Of a DNA stretch of 64,000 nt, positions 36,957-45,001 are shown piece by piece. The stretch's first letter is position 1; every line of letters starts with the position of its first letter. The notes under the pieces were generated by a model. It worked only from the letters and a program-made list of their open reading frames with translations. It was not told the DNA's origin and did not search any database. Source of the DNA: JAGWBF01 sp965116325 (GTDB lineage Bacteria > Chloroflexota > Dehalococcoidia > Lucifugimonadales > JAGWBF01); contig OZ220675.1 in NCBI GenBank assembly GCA_965116325.1, positions 1,116,001 to 1,180,000 on the forward strand. The letters run 5' to 3'. The translations under genes and the position numbers were made by a program.

Positions 36957-38677
36957 TCCCAGCCCAGGCGCTCGAACCAGTCGCGCAGCCCGCCCGCGGG
37001 CGTCTGCTCGGCGGGCGGGTCCTCGGGTTCGGGCTCCGGCAGGGTGAGCGCCTCGTAGGGGTCGTCGGACCCCACGTAGGAGGCGAGGTCCAGGGACTCG
37101 TCCCTGCTCCCGGCGACGGGCTCGCGCTCCACCACCTCGGCCTTGACGTGCTCCGGGTGAAGGATGGTGATGGTCACGTCCTTCTGGATCGTCCTGCCGG
37201 GCACGTAGGCATAGGCGGAGGCGGAGACGGTGTGAGTCGTCGTCGTGCCGTCCTCGTGGGTCACGGTGATGCTGTCGCTGTCGTAGTCGGAGTCGCTTGC
37301 CCCCGGGCGGTAGAGGCTCACCGTCTCGGTGCGCTCCTCATTCCGCTGCGGGTGGTGAGTGAGCACGGTCAGCGGCGGAATGGGGACGCTCAGGTCCGCC
37401 GTGACGCTCGCATACACGTTCACGTTGTGGACCGTCTCGCCAGAAGGGACGCTCAGGGTGAAGCGCATCTCGCCGTTGGGGATGAAGGCGACGCCTGCGC
37501 TCGTCCCGGCATAGACGGCGTTGACCGCCCCCGTGATCTGCGTCACCCCGGCCTCGATGAGGGCCGTCTGGGTAACGCTCTCGTGCCCGGCCACCGTCTG
37601 GACCTCGACCGGGTGCTCGATGGAGGCGACGCACTCCGACTCGACGACGCCATTGACCGCGCCGGGCGCCCAGCCCAGGGAGGTGAGCCTGACGGTGCAG
37701 AGCTCTCCCTCCACCTCGGGGAGCGGGTACGGGATGCGGTCGTGGTCGACCGTCAGCGCACCGGCTTGCCCCAGGGTGTCCTCCCAGGACACGGTGATGG
37801 ACGGGACGGGGCCGTTGAGGGGGAGCGAGTAGTCGATGCGCTCCCCCTGGGCCAGGGTCGCCGAGCCCCAGAAGCGGAGGGAGCTGCCCTCGCTTCCCCC
37901 GAAGGCGCGGACCCGTATTTCCACGTCCGTCGCCGCCTTCAGGGTGACGGAAGCGCGGTCGCCGGAGACGGTCAGTCCCTCGACGAAGATGCGCCGTCCC
38001 TCCACCGGCTCCTCGATCTCGAAGTCGAACTCGTCGCGCCAGGGCTCGTGGTCGTCGGCGAGGACCACGGCCTGGGGGACGGTGGCGGCCATCGCCAGCA
38101 GGATGCCGACAATCACCGCCATTCCTCCCCTGCCGGGCCCACGGCGTCTGCTCTCCAGGGTCTCGGCCATGTGGCCGGGGCGCTGCCCGCGCTCGCCGCG
38201 CTTGCGCCGCTTGCCGAACCAGGTGTGGGGGCGGAAGGGCATCCTTCCGTCGCGGCGGTCTCCGTCCTTGCGGTTCTTCTTGCGCATCCTGCGGAGGACG
38301 CGCTTCGACCGCTTCGCCATCAGCCGCAGGGGGCCGGGGCCGGACTTGACAGGCTGCGGCGGCGCCGGTGCCTCGCTCCGCACCAGCTGGGAGACCGGCC
38401 CGGCGTAGACCCGCGCCCCCAGCCGGTACTTGAGCAGGTCGGCGGCCACCAACGGCAGCCGCCTCCCGCCTACCTTCCCCACCACCATTGCGATGCCGGC
38501 CAGCCCGAACAAGACGGCAATCGCCATCCTCACCTCGGACGGGCCGACCGGGGCGTAGCGGTATGCGCCGTAGGACAGGGCGCACACCGCCGTGATCGCC
38601 ACGATCTGCGGAAAGGTGAACCACAGCAGGACCCTGTCCTCGGCCTGCACGTGGGTTGGAACCTCGTGTTCTCTCAT
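36944..38677 (-). CDS. PrgI-like type IV secretion membrane protein with large extracytoplasmic region
   Basis: 577 residues. The first 100 match PrgI-type proteins: VPTHVQAEDRVLLWFTFPQI then two transmembrane helices (IVAITAVCALSYGAYRY, MAIAVLFGLAGIAMVVG) and LLKYRLGARVY. A strongly basic linker follows (about 115-180). A third helix (GGMAVIVGILLAMAATVPQAVVL, about 185-210) then leads to about 365 residues of beta-rich exported sequence. PrgI proteins are normally about 110-150 residues, so the C-terminal exported part is an unusual fusion. It may replace a VirB8- or VirB5-like subunit. The gene overlaps the pilin gene by 13 bp. Confidence 0.72.
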   Translation of the reverse strand: MREHEVPTHVQAEDRVLLWFTFPQIVAITAVCALSYGAYRYAPVGPSEVRMAIAVLFGLAGIAMVVGKVGGRRLPLVAADLLKYRLGARVYAGPVSQLVRSEAPAPPQPVKSGPGPLRLMAKRSKRVLRRMRKKNRKDGDRRDGRMPFRPHTWFGKRRKRGERGQRPGHMAETLESRRRGPGRGGMAVIVGILLAMAATVPQAVVLADDHEPWRDEFDFEIEEPVEGRRIFVEGLTVSGDRASVTLKAATDVEIRVRAFGGSEGSSLRFWGSATLAQGERIDYSLPLNGPVPSITVSWEDTLGQAGALTVDHDRIPYPLPEVEGELCTVRLTSLGWAPGAVNGVVESECVASIEHPVEVQTVAGHESVTQTALIEAGVTQITGAVNAVYAGTSAGVAFIPNGEMRFTLSVPSGETVHNVNVYASVTADLSVPIPPLTVLTHHPQRNEERTETVSLYRPGASDSDYDSDSITVTHEDGTTTTHTVSASAYAYVPGRTIQKDVTITILHPEHVKAEVVEREPVAGSRDESLDLASYVGSDDPYEALTLPEPEPEDPPAEQTPAGGLRDWFERLGWEWPW

Positions 38678-38701
38678 GTGTCTTGCTCCTTCCTCGTCCG
38701 C

Positions 38702-38992
38702 CTATCCGCCGTCCGGGGTGGGCGCGGGGGTGGGGTCGGGCAGGGTCGGGTCAACCGGCGAACCCACGACGGCGTTCATCACCAGCTCCACCACGCCGTA
38801 GGCCACCATTGCCAGCACGACGCCCGCGAGGGCGGTCATCATTGCGCTCTTGCCGCGCTCCATCTGGTGGGGCGCGCCGCTGGCGGTCAGGTACAGGTAT
38901 GCGCCGTAGATGAAGAATCCGACGCCCACCGCGCCAACGATCCCCAGCCCGATCCCCACAAGGTTGGAAATGGTCTGTGTTAGGTCTTCCAT
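38702..38992 (-). CDS. Second small TrbC/VirB2-like membrane protein
   Basis: 96 residues with two hydrophobic helices (LVGIGLGIVGAVGVGFFIYG, MMTALAGVVLAMVAYGVVELVM) separated by a short loop containing GKSAMM, and a proline-rich tail (PTLPDPTPAPTPDGG). The topology is that of pilin-like subunits of Gram-positive type IV systems. It lies 24 bp before PrgI. The 153-bp gap upstream (38993-39145) contains no gene; I see a short GAGCG/CGCTC dyad near 39018-39032 but no clear promoter. Confidence 0.7.
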   Translation of the reverse strand: MEDLTQTISNLVGIGLGIVGAVGVGFFIYGAYLYLTASGAPHQMERGKSAMMTALAGVVLAMVAYGVVELVMNAVVGSPVDPTLPDPTPAPTPDGG

Positions 38993-39145
38993 TCGTTTCT
39001 CTCCTCTTTTGCTTGTCGAGCGAGTCCGCTCGTTCTCTACCGGTCGGGTCTTGCAGAAAACTGCGTCATCTGCACATCGCTACTCCTCCGCTTCGGTATT
39101 GGTCGCGGCGCGCCGAGGCTGCGCCGGTTGGTCTCTTAGTTGCGC

Positions 39146-40123
39146 CTACTCGCCGCTGCTCCGGGGCGCTCCGCCGCCGTCTCCACCCGCCGATGGGGTC
39201 GCCATCGAGGCCGCCGAGCTGAGCCCGCTTGCGGCGGCCGACAGGCCGGCGCTGGCGACCATCGCCCCCACCGCCGCGCCTCCCGGCCCGCCTGCGGCAC
39301 CGCCCGCGAACATACCGAGGACCCTCGCCGAGCGCACCATCGAGGCGGGCAGGTTCATGCCGAAATAGAGCATCGAGAGCCAGCTATCGAAGGTCCCGGC
39401 GTTGCCGAGCAACGAGGGCACCCGGGTCGCCATGTAGACGAAGGCCAGGGACATCAGGAGCTTCCAGATCAGGTCCTGCACCGGTTCGAACGCCGCAATG
39501 GCGGCGACCTCGTTGAGGAACCCGAACCCCAGGGCCAAAGCGATGAGCTGGATGGCCTGCTGGAAGGTGGTCGTCATGAAGAGCCGGAGCCAGTGGCGGC
39601 CCCAGCCCGCCGTGTGCGGGAGAATCCACAGCCCCAGCGCGATGGGTGCCAGGGCCAGCAGGATGTCGATGAGGGCCAGCCTCAAGACCATCTGCACGAT
39701 GACGTAGAGGACGAAGAAGCCGTATACCAGGTAGAGGACGGCGAGGAGCAGGGCCATGCCAACGCTCCCCGCCTGCACCGCCGTCAGAAGGGTGCGGAGG
39801 GTGGCGCGGAGCATGTCCCCGGCGGTGACGTTGAGGGAGGCGGCGACGAAGCCTGAGACCGCGTCGGCGACGTCCAACACCAGCGCGCACCACCAGAGGG
39901 AGGACGCGGCGGCGACGAGGCCCAGCACGAGGCGGGGGACAATCTCACGCCAACCCGCCTGCTGGCGGCCCAGGTGCTCGCCCACGATGAAGTTCAGCCC
40001 CATCCAGCCGAGGATGACGATCAATGCGCCGGACGTGACTGCCCAGACGACCATCCACGCCTGGCGCACCAGGTCGTGGCCGTAGGTGAGGCTCTCGGGG
40101 GTGCCGGTGAGGATGTCCGCCAT
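39146..40123 (-). CDS. VirB6/TrbL-like polytopic conjugation protein
   Basis: 325 residues from ATG 40123, which overlaps the upstream stop (ATGA). A start six codons earlier is possible but less likely. Six to eight hydrophobic helices are visible, including VVWAVTSGALIVILGWMGLNF, LVLGLVAAASSLWWCALVL, ALLLAVLYLVYGFFVLYVIV, LALIDILLALAPIALGLWIL and AIQLIALALGF. The segment LRLALIDILLALAPIALGLW is typical of TrbL/VirB6. The tail is Gly/Ala/Ser-rich and probably flexible. VirB6 proteins form the inner-membrane pore around which the channel assembles. Its place in the leftward operon supports the call. Confidence 0.82.
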   Translation of the reverse strand: MADILTGTPESLTYGHDLVRQAWMVVWAVTSGALIVILGWMGLNFIVGEHLGRQQAGWREIVPRLVLGLVAAASSLWWCALVLDVADAVSGFVAASLNVTAGDMLRATLRTLLTAVQAGSVGMALLLAVLYLVYGFFVLYVIVQMVLRLALIDILLALAPIALGLWILPHTAGWGRHWLRLFMTTTFQQAIQLIALALGFGFLNEVAAIAAFEPVQDLIWKLLMSLAFVYMATRVPSLLGNAGTFDSWLSMLYFGMNLPASMVRSARVLGMFAGGAAGGPGGAAVGAMVASAGLSAAASGLSSAASMATPSAGGDGGGAPRSSGE

Positions 40124-40740
40124 CAGCGGGAGTCCCCGCAATTGTCGGCGCTTTCGCCCGACGCCCGCTCCACGACGCCGCAGAGGGTGCCGTGGGCGCC
40201 CTCGATCACCCAGCCCGCGAAGGCTTTGGCCCAGCGAGCGGGGCTGAGGGCGGCGAGTATCTTGTCCCAGATGCGCCCCGGCTCGTGGATGGGGATGACG
40301 CCGAAGAAGGCGCCGGACTCGCCGTCCTCGGCGACGGCGATCATCACCAGAAGGTAGGCCAGGTCCTTGTCGAGGCCGGGATGGTCGTCGAGGGCCGGGT
40401 ACTCGAAGCTGTACTCCCAGCCGTCGCTGCGCTCCTTCTCGCCGCCCTGGACCCGGTACATGTCGGTCAGCCAGTCGCCGGTGTCGCCGTCCCGGATGCC
40501 GTAGTAGAGGGTCTTGATCTCGCGGTCGAACACGGGGCGGGCGACGAACTCGCCGCCGCCCTTGCGCTCAACGAAGTCCCGGTCGGCGTTGACGAGAGTG
40601 AGCTCGTCAACGGGCGGGGATTGGGCCAGGGCGGTCCCGGAAGACGGGACTGCCAGGAGCGCCGCCAACAGCAGCGCGGTTGCCAGTGGAAACAGCTTCC
40701 TTGCCGACCGGATTCTCGATTTCAGCGCCAAACCGTTCAC
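40123..40740 (-). CDS. Secreted protein at the head of the transfer operon, unknown
   Basis: 205 residues. A signal peptide (about 15-40, LFPLATALLLAALLAVPSSG then TALAQ) precedes a soluble domain with no family I recognise. Motifs include GEFVARPVFDREIKTLYYGI and WEYSFEYPALDDHPG. Cysteines occur only near the end. The GTG at 40740 overlaps its own ribosome site; the TTG at 40731, 7-8 bp after AGAGAGG, may be the true start. It is the first gene of the leftward transfer operon and its stop overlaps the VirB6-like start. Its position suggests an exported transfer component. Confidence 0.65.
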   Translation of the reverse strand: MNGLALKSRIRSARKLFPLATALLLAALLAVPSSGTALAQSPPVDELTLVNADRDFVERKGGGEFVARPVFDREIKTLYYGIRDGDTGDWLTDMYRVQGGEKERSDGWEYSFEYPALDDHPGLDKDLAYLLVMIAVAEDGESGAFFGVIPIHEPGRIWDKILAALSPARWAKAFAGWVIEGAHGTLCGVVERASGESADNCGDSR

Positions 40741-41189
40741 CTCTCTGCGAATCGCCGCGCCTCATCGGGTCGCGGCCCTCGCCAGAGAGTCTGAACAGGC
40801 GAAATCCGGCTGAAAACCGCCTGGAAGGTACATCAAATGATGCACCTTATAAGGGCATTGGCATCCGGCCCCGTTCGTGCTGTCATTGGGGTGTACACGA
40901 GATTGGCTTTTGTCGGTGAGCAATCAGCCGGGTCGAGGGCAAGCTAAATCGGGGCTAAATCGCCCCCTACAGGACGTGGAGAGTGAACACTTGGAGTTAA
41001 GGCCGGGTTCCGGTCGAGAGCGTGGAAACTCCGCCGATGTGGGGGTGCAAGACGGACGCAGTTTCGGCCACTGAGTCGGAGAAAGGTGTTTCAAAAGACG
41101 AGGGATGTGCGGGTGCGTAACGTCCGCAGGAAACGGGAGCCGAGTTCGGGCCAAAGCTGAGGTCATTTTTCGAGAGGGAGGAAATTGCC
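40741..41189. promoter_or_regulatory. Divergent control region between leftward and rightward operons
   Basis: A 449-bp gap between oppositely transcribed operons, which must contain promoters for both. I see one good palindrome (40827-40846) and AT-richer sequence around it. Promoter hexamers cannot be assigned with confidence. A GAGGGAGG ribosome site (41174-41181) serves the rightward gene at 41190. Confidence 0.6.
40827..40846. promoter_or_regulatory. Palindromic operator candidate
   Basis: GGTACATCAAATGATGCACC reads almost the same on both strands: arms GGT-x-CATCA and TGATG-x-ACC around the central AT. It lies 87 bp upstream of the leftward operon. Size and symmetry suit a dimeric regulator such as the Xre or CopG proteins of this element. 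Confidence 0.5.
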
Positions 41190-42020
41190 ATGAAAACCAC
41201 GGAACACGGCATCGAGGACAGCAGGGACGTGGAGAACGTCCACCACATGAGGCTCATGGCGCTGCTGCAAGAGCTGGTGCGGGAGAAGGGCTACAAGGGA
41301 GCGGCGCGGGTGCTGGAGATCGACCCACAGACGGTGACGGACAGCGCCAAGACGGGGCGGTTGTCACGCCGGGTGCGGGACTCGCTGGAACGGGCGTTGC
41401 AGGAGGGTGTGGGATCGGCTGCGGAGCGGCAGCGCAGGCGCAATGAGGAGCTCGAAGGGCGCATCGCAGCGCTGGAGGAGGGACACGAGGAGCTGGGCAA
41501 GGAGGTGCGCAGACGTCTGTCGTCCATCGAGGGCGAGGTGGCTGCACTGCGTCGGGACGGACCCAGTGGGACCGGGGCCGGTCATGCCGGCGCCGGTCCC
41601 TCCCAGGCGGACGAGGAGCAGTCCGGTTCAGGAAAGCGGGGCTCTGGACGAAAGCCTCCGTCGAAGCCGTCGATGCGGCGGGAGTACGCCGACCTGGTGA
41701 CGCGGGAGGCTGCCGATGACGACGAGGAGATATTCGGCGACGCCTACAGCCTCATCGTCGAGTGGCGGGAGCTGAAGGACTCCCACCCCAACGAGGGCGG
41801 GGGACTTGCGTGGCTGACGGCCCAGGAGCGCCTGTTGACGATTGAGCTGGCGCTGCTCGAAGAGCAGGGGATGACGCTGCCCCCGGAGAAGCAGCCATTG
41901 CGGGGCCTCGACCGGAGTGGGCAGATCACGTGGCGCAGGTCAGCTCTCTCCGACACGCGGAGAGAGCGTGAGAGGGCTGAGATGTTGAACAAGGTCACGT
42001 TCGGGCTCTGGCGGAAGTGA
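41190..42020 (+). CDS. Putative DNA-binding protein with coiled coil, unknown
   Basis: 276 residues. Residues about 28-70 (LLQELVREKGYKGAARVLEI followed by DPQTVTDSAKTGRLSRRVRD) look like a helix-turn-helix with a homeodomain-like turn. A coiled coil follows (about 75-120, RNEELEGRIAALEEGHEELG). A disordered Gly/Ser linker leads to a conserved-looking helical domain (DLVTREAADDDEEIFGDAYS to TIELALLEEQGM). It is the first gene of the rightward operon, beside the divergent control region and upstream of the iteron-like array, so a regulator or replication-initiation role is plausible. I do not recognise the family. Confidence 0.65.
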   Translation: MKTTEHGIEDSRDVENVHHMRLMALLQELVREKGYKGAARVLEIDPQTVTDSAKTGRLSRRVRDSLERALQEGVGSAAERQRRRNEELEGRIAALEEGHEELGKEVRRRLSSIEGEVAALRRDGPSGTGAGHAGAGPSQADEEQSGSGKRGSGRKPPSKPSMRREYADLVTREAADDDEEIFGDAYSLIVEWRELKDSHPNEGGGLAWLTAQERLLTIELALLEEQGMTLPPEKQPLRGLDRSGQITWRRSALSDTRRERERAEMLNKVTFGLWRK

Positions 42021-42240
42021 GCGGGTCGAACAAGCGCGGGGTTCTTCAGTGAACTTTTGTTGAAGTTTGCTGTAACCAGACTGAACGATTTGGGCGGTTG
42101 GGTTGCAAAAGGCTTCACACCGGGATTCCGGCGCGGTAATAATAGTCGTGCTGTTGGTTTTTCCAGGTTTCCGACCTTAGAAATCTGGGTGCGTGATCCC
42201 TGTTGCACGGGCTTTGCCCAAGAGGGAATGCTGGCGCTGC

Positions 42241-42397
42241 GGAGTTTGACGTTGGTCCTTCGCAACCAGCTCGGGCCGAATCGACGGAGTTGACCCCGGT
42301 CCTTCGTCCTCGGTCCTGTCCGGCGGGTTGGAGTTTGACACTGGTCCTTCTCCCGTCCGGGCGCCGGTTCATCGGTCGGAGTTGATCGCTCCCGCCG
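42241..42397 (+). repeat. Four iteron-like direct repeats at about 45-bp spacing
   Basis: Copies start at 42241 (GGAGTTTGACGTTGGTCCTTC), 42286 (GGAGTTGACCCCGGTCCTTC), 42330 (GGAGTTTGACACTGGTCCTTC) and 42378 (GGAGTTGATCGCTCCC). Intervals are 45, 44 and 48 bp. The repeats are imperfect and the between-repeat sequence is unrelated. A spacing near four helical turns would place bound proteins on one DNA face. Confidence 0.7.
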
Positions 42398-42484
42398 TTG
42401 GAAACCTGGGACGGAACGCGTTCTGCGTCTCGTCCTCAGCCAGTCGGTCGAAGTGCGTCCTGCGCCTCGACCGGCTCGACATGC

Positions 42485-42517
42485 CTGCGGCACAACCGTC
42501 ACGCGGTTGGGTCGCAG
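42485..42517. other. 33-bp dyad, possible oriT or regulator site
   Basis: Arms CTGCGgcaCAACCG and CGGTTGggtCGCAG surround a 5-base loop (TCACG); 11 of 14 positions pair. It follows the iteron-like array by about 90 bp. Such dyads mark nic sites or rho-independent structures; there is no T-run, so an origin or operator is preferred. Confidence 0.45.
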
Positions 42518-42652
42518 CTTCGACACGCGCCGGTCTGCGTTGAGTAGCAGGCTGGCCGCTTCACGTCTCGCAGCTTTCCCCCTGGACGTCTTGCGCCCTG
42601 GGCGAGCTGCGTCTTCGGCACGGCAAGAGATTCAAGCAAGGAGGTAAGGCAC

Positions 42653-43138
42653 ATGGACGAAACACGGATACGGACGGAGCGGTACACGGGACCCAGCGCA
42701 GGGCGGATTGCAGATCTGCTGCCGCAACGGGTCAGCTTCGAGAAGGGCTGGTTCTGGACGACGGCGGTCTGTCACGGCGCACAGTCGGACGGGCTGGCGT
42801 TCCGGCAGCGGCCCGACGGCAACGGCATCGAGGTCAAGTGCCACACCGGAGGCTGCGGTCCCGGCGTGGTGATAACCGAGATGGAGGAGCTCGTCGGTCT
42901 GGACATCTGGACGGCCTACGAGCCGGTCTTCGACGCGGCGTCTAAGGCTGAGACCAAGAAGCCCTGGTGGAAGCGCAAGCCGGTCATCGTCACCGGTGTC
43001 GTGGCCCTGGTGGTCGCGGCGCCGCTGCTGACGCTGGACGTCGAGCTCTTCTTCCTCAACCTGTTCGGGCTGGGCATCCTGGCATTGCTGGTCAGGCGGT
43101 TCATGCCCCGGCGTCCGGGGCGGAGGTTCCGTCGCTGA
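42653..43138 (+). CDS. Primase-type zinc-finger protein fused to two membrane helices
   Basis: 161 residues. The N-terminal half holds C40-H41 and C63-H64-x3-C68 in VCHGAQSDGLAFRQ... EVKCHTGGCGP, followed by VITEMEELVGLDIWTAY. It closely resembles the zinc finger that precedes TOPRIM primases on plasmids and phages. In place of a catalytic domain there is a short charged linker and two transmembrane helices (VIVTGVVALVVAAPLLTLDV, LFFLNLFGLGILALLVRRF). The protein may tether DNA or the primase complex to the membrane. It has a GGAGG ribosome site (42639-42643) and follows the possible origin region. Confidence 0.65.
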   Translation: MDETRIRTERYTGPSAGRIADLLPQRVSFEKGWFWTTAVCHGAQSDGLAFRQRPDGNGIEVKCHTGGCGPGVVITEMEELVGLDIWTAYEPVFDAASKAETKKPWWKRKPVIVTGVVALVVAAPLLTLDVELFFLNLFGLGILALLVRRFMPRRPGRRFRR

Positions 43139-43178
43139 CGGCGTGGGCCTCAGCCCCTCACAACCCATTCCCAATCAC

Positions 43179-43208
43179 AAGGGTCGTCTCCTCCGGGGGA
43201 CGGCCCTT
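43179..43208 (+). other. Intergenic GC-rich hairpin 1
   Basis: AAGGGTCGTC pairs with GACGGCCCTT (one G-U), followed by CTTCTTTG. It lies between the zinc-finger gene and the next gene, and is one of seven similar hairpins in the gaps of the rightward operon. Confidence 0.6.
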
Positions 43209-43275
43209 CTTCTTTGCCCGAACGCGGGCGCGTATCGACGGCAACACACAAGTTGAAGCACTAAGGAGGTGCGTA

Positions 43276-43743
43276 ATGACGACGGCGACACTGATAGCAG
43301 GCAACGGGACGATGGACGCGGTGGAGAGGCCCCGGCGCAGCCTGGAGGAGCTGGTCGACCAGCTCTTCGCTGCGATGGGATTCAAGGATACGTCGGAGAC
43401 GGAGGAGCCCACGGCGACGCGGAGCATCCACGAGGCCCGGCGGCTCAGGCAGGCGGGCGACGTCGACACGGCGCTGGAGGTGCTCGGCGGTGTGGACCCG
43501 GCGAAGGCCACGACCAGGGAGGTCCGCTGGGCCTTTTCCGAGTGGAAGGCGCTGGTGAAGCGGCGGTTCGGCGGCGGAAACGCGGCGCTCTACACCCAGG
43601 GCGCGGGCAGGGCCGCAGCCCTGGTGCCCTGCGGAGACGGTACGCTGGAGGTCGTGGCAGCCTTGGGGATGCGCTGGAAGGCCGGCAAGCTGGTCTCGGA
43701 GCGCAGTCTCCGGGGGCTCAGGCCCCTGCACGGAGGCGCGTGA
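43276..43743 (+). CDS. Hypothetical protein upstream of primase
   Basis: 155 residues from ATG 43276, with a strong AAGGAGGT at 43263-43270. The middle has an amphipathic helical-repeat look (IHEARRLRQAGDVDTALEVL followed by GGVDPAKATTREVRWAFSEW). The C-terminus has TLEVVAALGMRWKAGKLVSE then RSLRGLRPL. No family is recognised. Its TGA overlaps the primase ATG (TGATG), so translation is coupled and the product may assist priming. Confidence 0.7.
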   Translation: MTTATLIAGNGTMDAVERPRRSLEELVDQLFAAMGFKDTSETEEPTATRSIHEARRLRQAGDVDTALEVLGGVDPAKATTREVRWAFSEWKALVKRRFGGGNAALYTQGAGRAAALVPCGDGTLEVVAALGMRWKAGKLVSERSLRGLRPLHGGA

Positions 43744-44789
43744 TGGTCACGGCAAGTGTGGACATCGCGGCGCTGAAGGCCCGTCACGACCTGGGCGACA
43801 CGGTGGAGGCGGCCGGGGTGCGTCTCAACGGTCGTGGAAGGGTCCGCCAGGGCGTCTGTCCCTTCCACGACGAGGCGGAGGGCTCCTTCACGGTGTACGC
43901 AGACACCGAGCGGTTCTACTGCTTCGGCTGCGGTCTCGGCGGCGATGTGCTGGACTTCATCCAGCGGTCGGAAGACCTCTCGCTGCCGGAGGCCATCGCG
44001 CGGCTGGACGGCAGCCCAGGGCTTGCGCCCCGGTCTGCTCCTCGTCCAGCCCGAACGCGGCGTCCTGCGTCCGCCGCGCTACCCCCACGGGACCCCGCCC
44101 TGCTGACGGCGGCGGCGCGCTTCTACGCCGGACGTCTCCGGCGTTCGACAGAAGCACGGGAGTACCTGGCCTCGCGGGGCGTCGGCCCCGTCGCCGCAGA
44201 CCGCCTCGGCCTCGGCTATGCGCCGGGCAGCGGTCTGCGGCACGCCCTCGAGTCCCTCGGCTTCTCCGAGAAGCGCATCAGGGACTCCGGGCTGTTCATT
44301 GAGCGGGGATCGGAGCGGTTCGCCGGCATGGTCGTCGTCCCCGACGCGTCCGGCGGCCTCGTCCGCTGGCTGAAGGGCCGGGCGGTCAGCGAGAACGTCA
44401 AACCTCGCTTCCAGGCCATTCCCGGCCCCAAGCCCGTGCTCGGACTCGGCAGGCTCGGCCCCGCTCCCCCGTGGATCGTCGTTGCCGAGGGGGTCTTCGA
44501 CTGGCTCCTCCTCACCGGCTGGGGCCTCCCCACCTGCGCTGCCCTGGGCACCCAGGGCGTTGAGCGCATCGCCTCGGCACTCCGGGGCTGTCCCCGCGTC
44601 TTCCTCGCCTTCGACAGCGACGACGCGGGGTGCGAGGCTACGGACAGGCTTCTGACCCTGCTCGGACGCAGGGCCGCCGCCGTTGCCCTCCCCGAAGGCG
44701 TCGGCGACGTGGCTGAGCTTGCGTCCCTTCCCCAGGGCCGCGCCCTCTTCCTCCGCCTGCTCTCCCAGGCGGCCCACACCGCCCGCTAG
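43743..44789 (+). CDS. DnaG-type primase (zinc finger plus TOPRIM)
   Basis: 348 residues from ATG 43743. The CHC2 zinc finger uses C39, H42, C60 and C63 (CPFH...CFGC). The linker has the DnaG-like GGDVLDFIQRSEDLSLPEAI motif. The catalytic core contains YLASRGV, RLGLGYAPG and the TOPRIM motifs VVAEGVFDWL and FLAFDSDDAG, whose acidic residues bind metal. It lacks the C-terminal helicase-binding domain of chromosomal DnaG and is about 250 residues shorter, typical of plasmid or element-borne primases. It would lay RNA primers on the transferred or replicating strand. The 212-bp gap after it (44790-45001) has no gene. Confidence 0.9.
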   Translation: MVTASVDIAALKARHDLGDTVEAAGVRLNGRGRVRQGVCPFHDEAEGSFTVYADTERFYCFGCGLGGDVLDFIQRSEDLSLPEAIARLDGSPGLAPRSAPRPARTRRPASAALPPRDPALLTAAARFYAGRLRRSTEAREYLASRGVGPVAADRLGLGYAPGSGLRHALESLGFSEKRIRDSGLFIERGSERFAGMVVVPDASGGLVRWLKGRAVSENVKPRFQAIPGPKPVLGLGRLGPAPPWIVVAEGVFDWLLLTGWGLPTCAALGTQGVERIASALRGCPRVFLAFDSDDAGCEATDRLLTLLGRRAAAVALPEGVGDVAELASLPQGRALFLRLLSQAAHTAR

Positions 44790-45001
44790 CGGCTCCCCGC
44801 CGCTCCTCTGCGGGCTTCCCCCTCTCCTCTCCATCCCCCCTAACGGAGCCTCCCACGCTCCGCTTTCCCCATCCCAAACCCATCGTCACAGGAGGTCCTA
44901 TGCCCATTTCACGACGGGCCTTGCCCGCGCACGGATTCCCGTAGGGGAACCCGCCCATCGGTCATTCGCTACAGGAAGAACAGCAAGGAAGGAGACACGA
45001 A

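Larger units (their letters stand above)
42021..42652. other. 632-bp non-coding region with iteron-like repeats and dyads; possible origin
   Basis: No gene is credible here. It holds four spaced copies of a GGAGTT-type repeat (42241-42397), a 33-bp dyad (42485-42517) and smaller inverted pairs (GTCGAAG / CTTCGAC). The size, repeats and position just before zinc-finger and primase genes fit a replication or transfer origin. Confidence 0.55.

Noticed and set aside
36926..38983. A long plus-strand frame opposite the PrgI-like and pilin-like genes
   Set aside because: It is antisense to several overlapping genes with clear domains; composition is a GC-rich shadow.
42241..42400. CRISPR-like pattern of repeats with unique spacers
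   Set aside because: Repeats are imperfect, only four, with 24-bp intervals and no cas genes nearby; an iteron array fits better.
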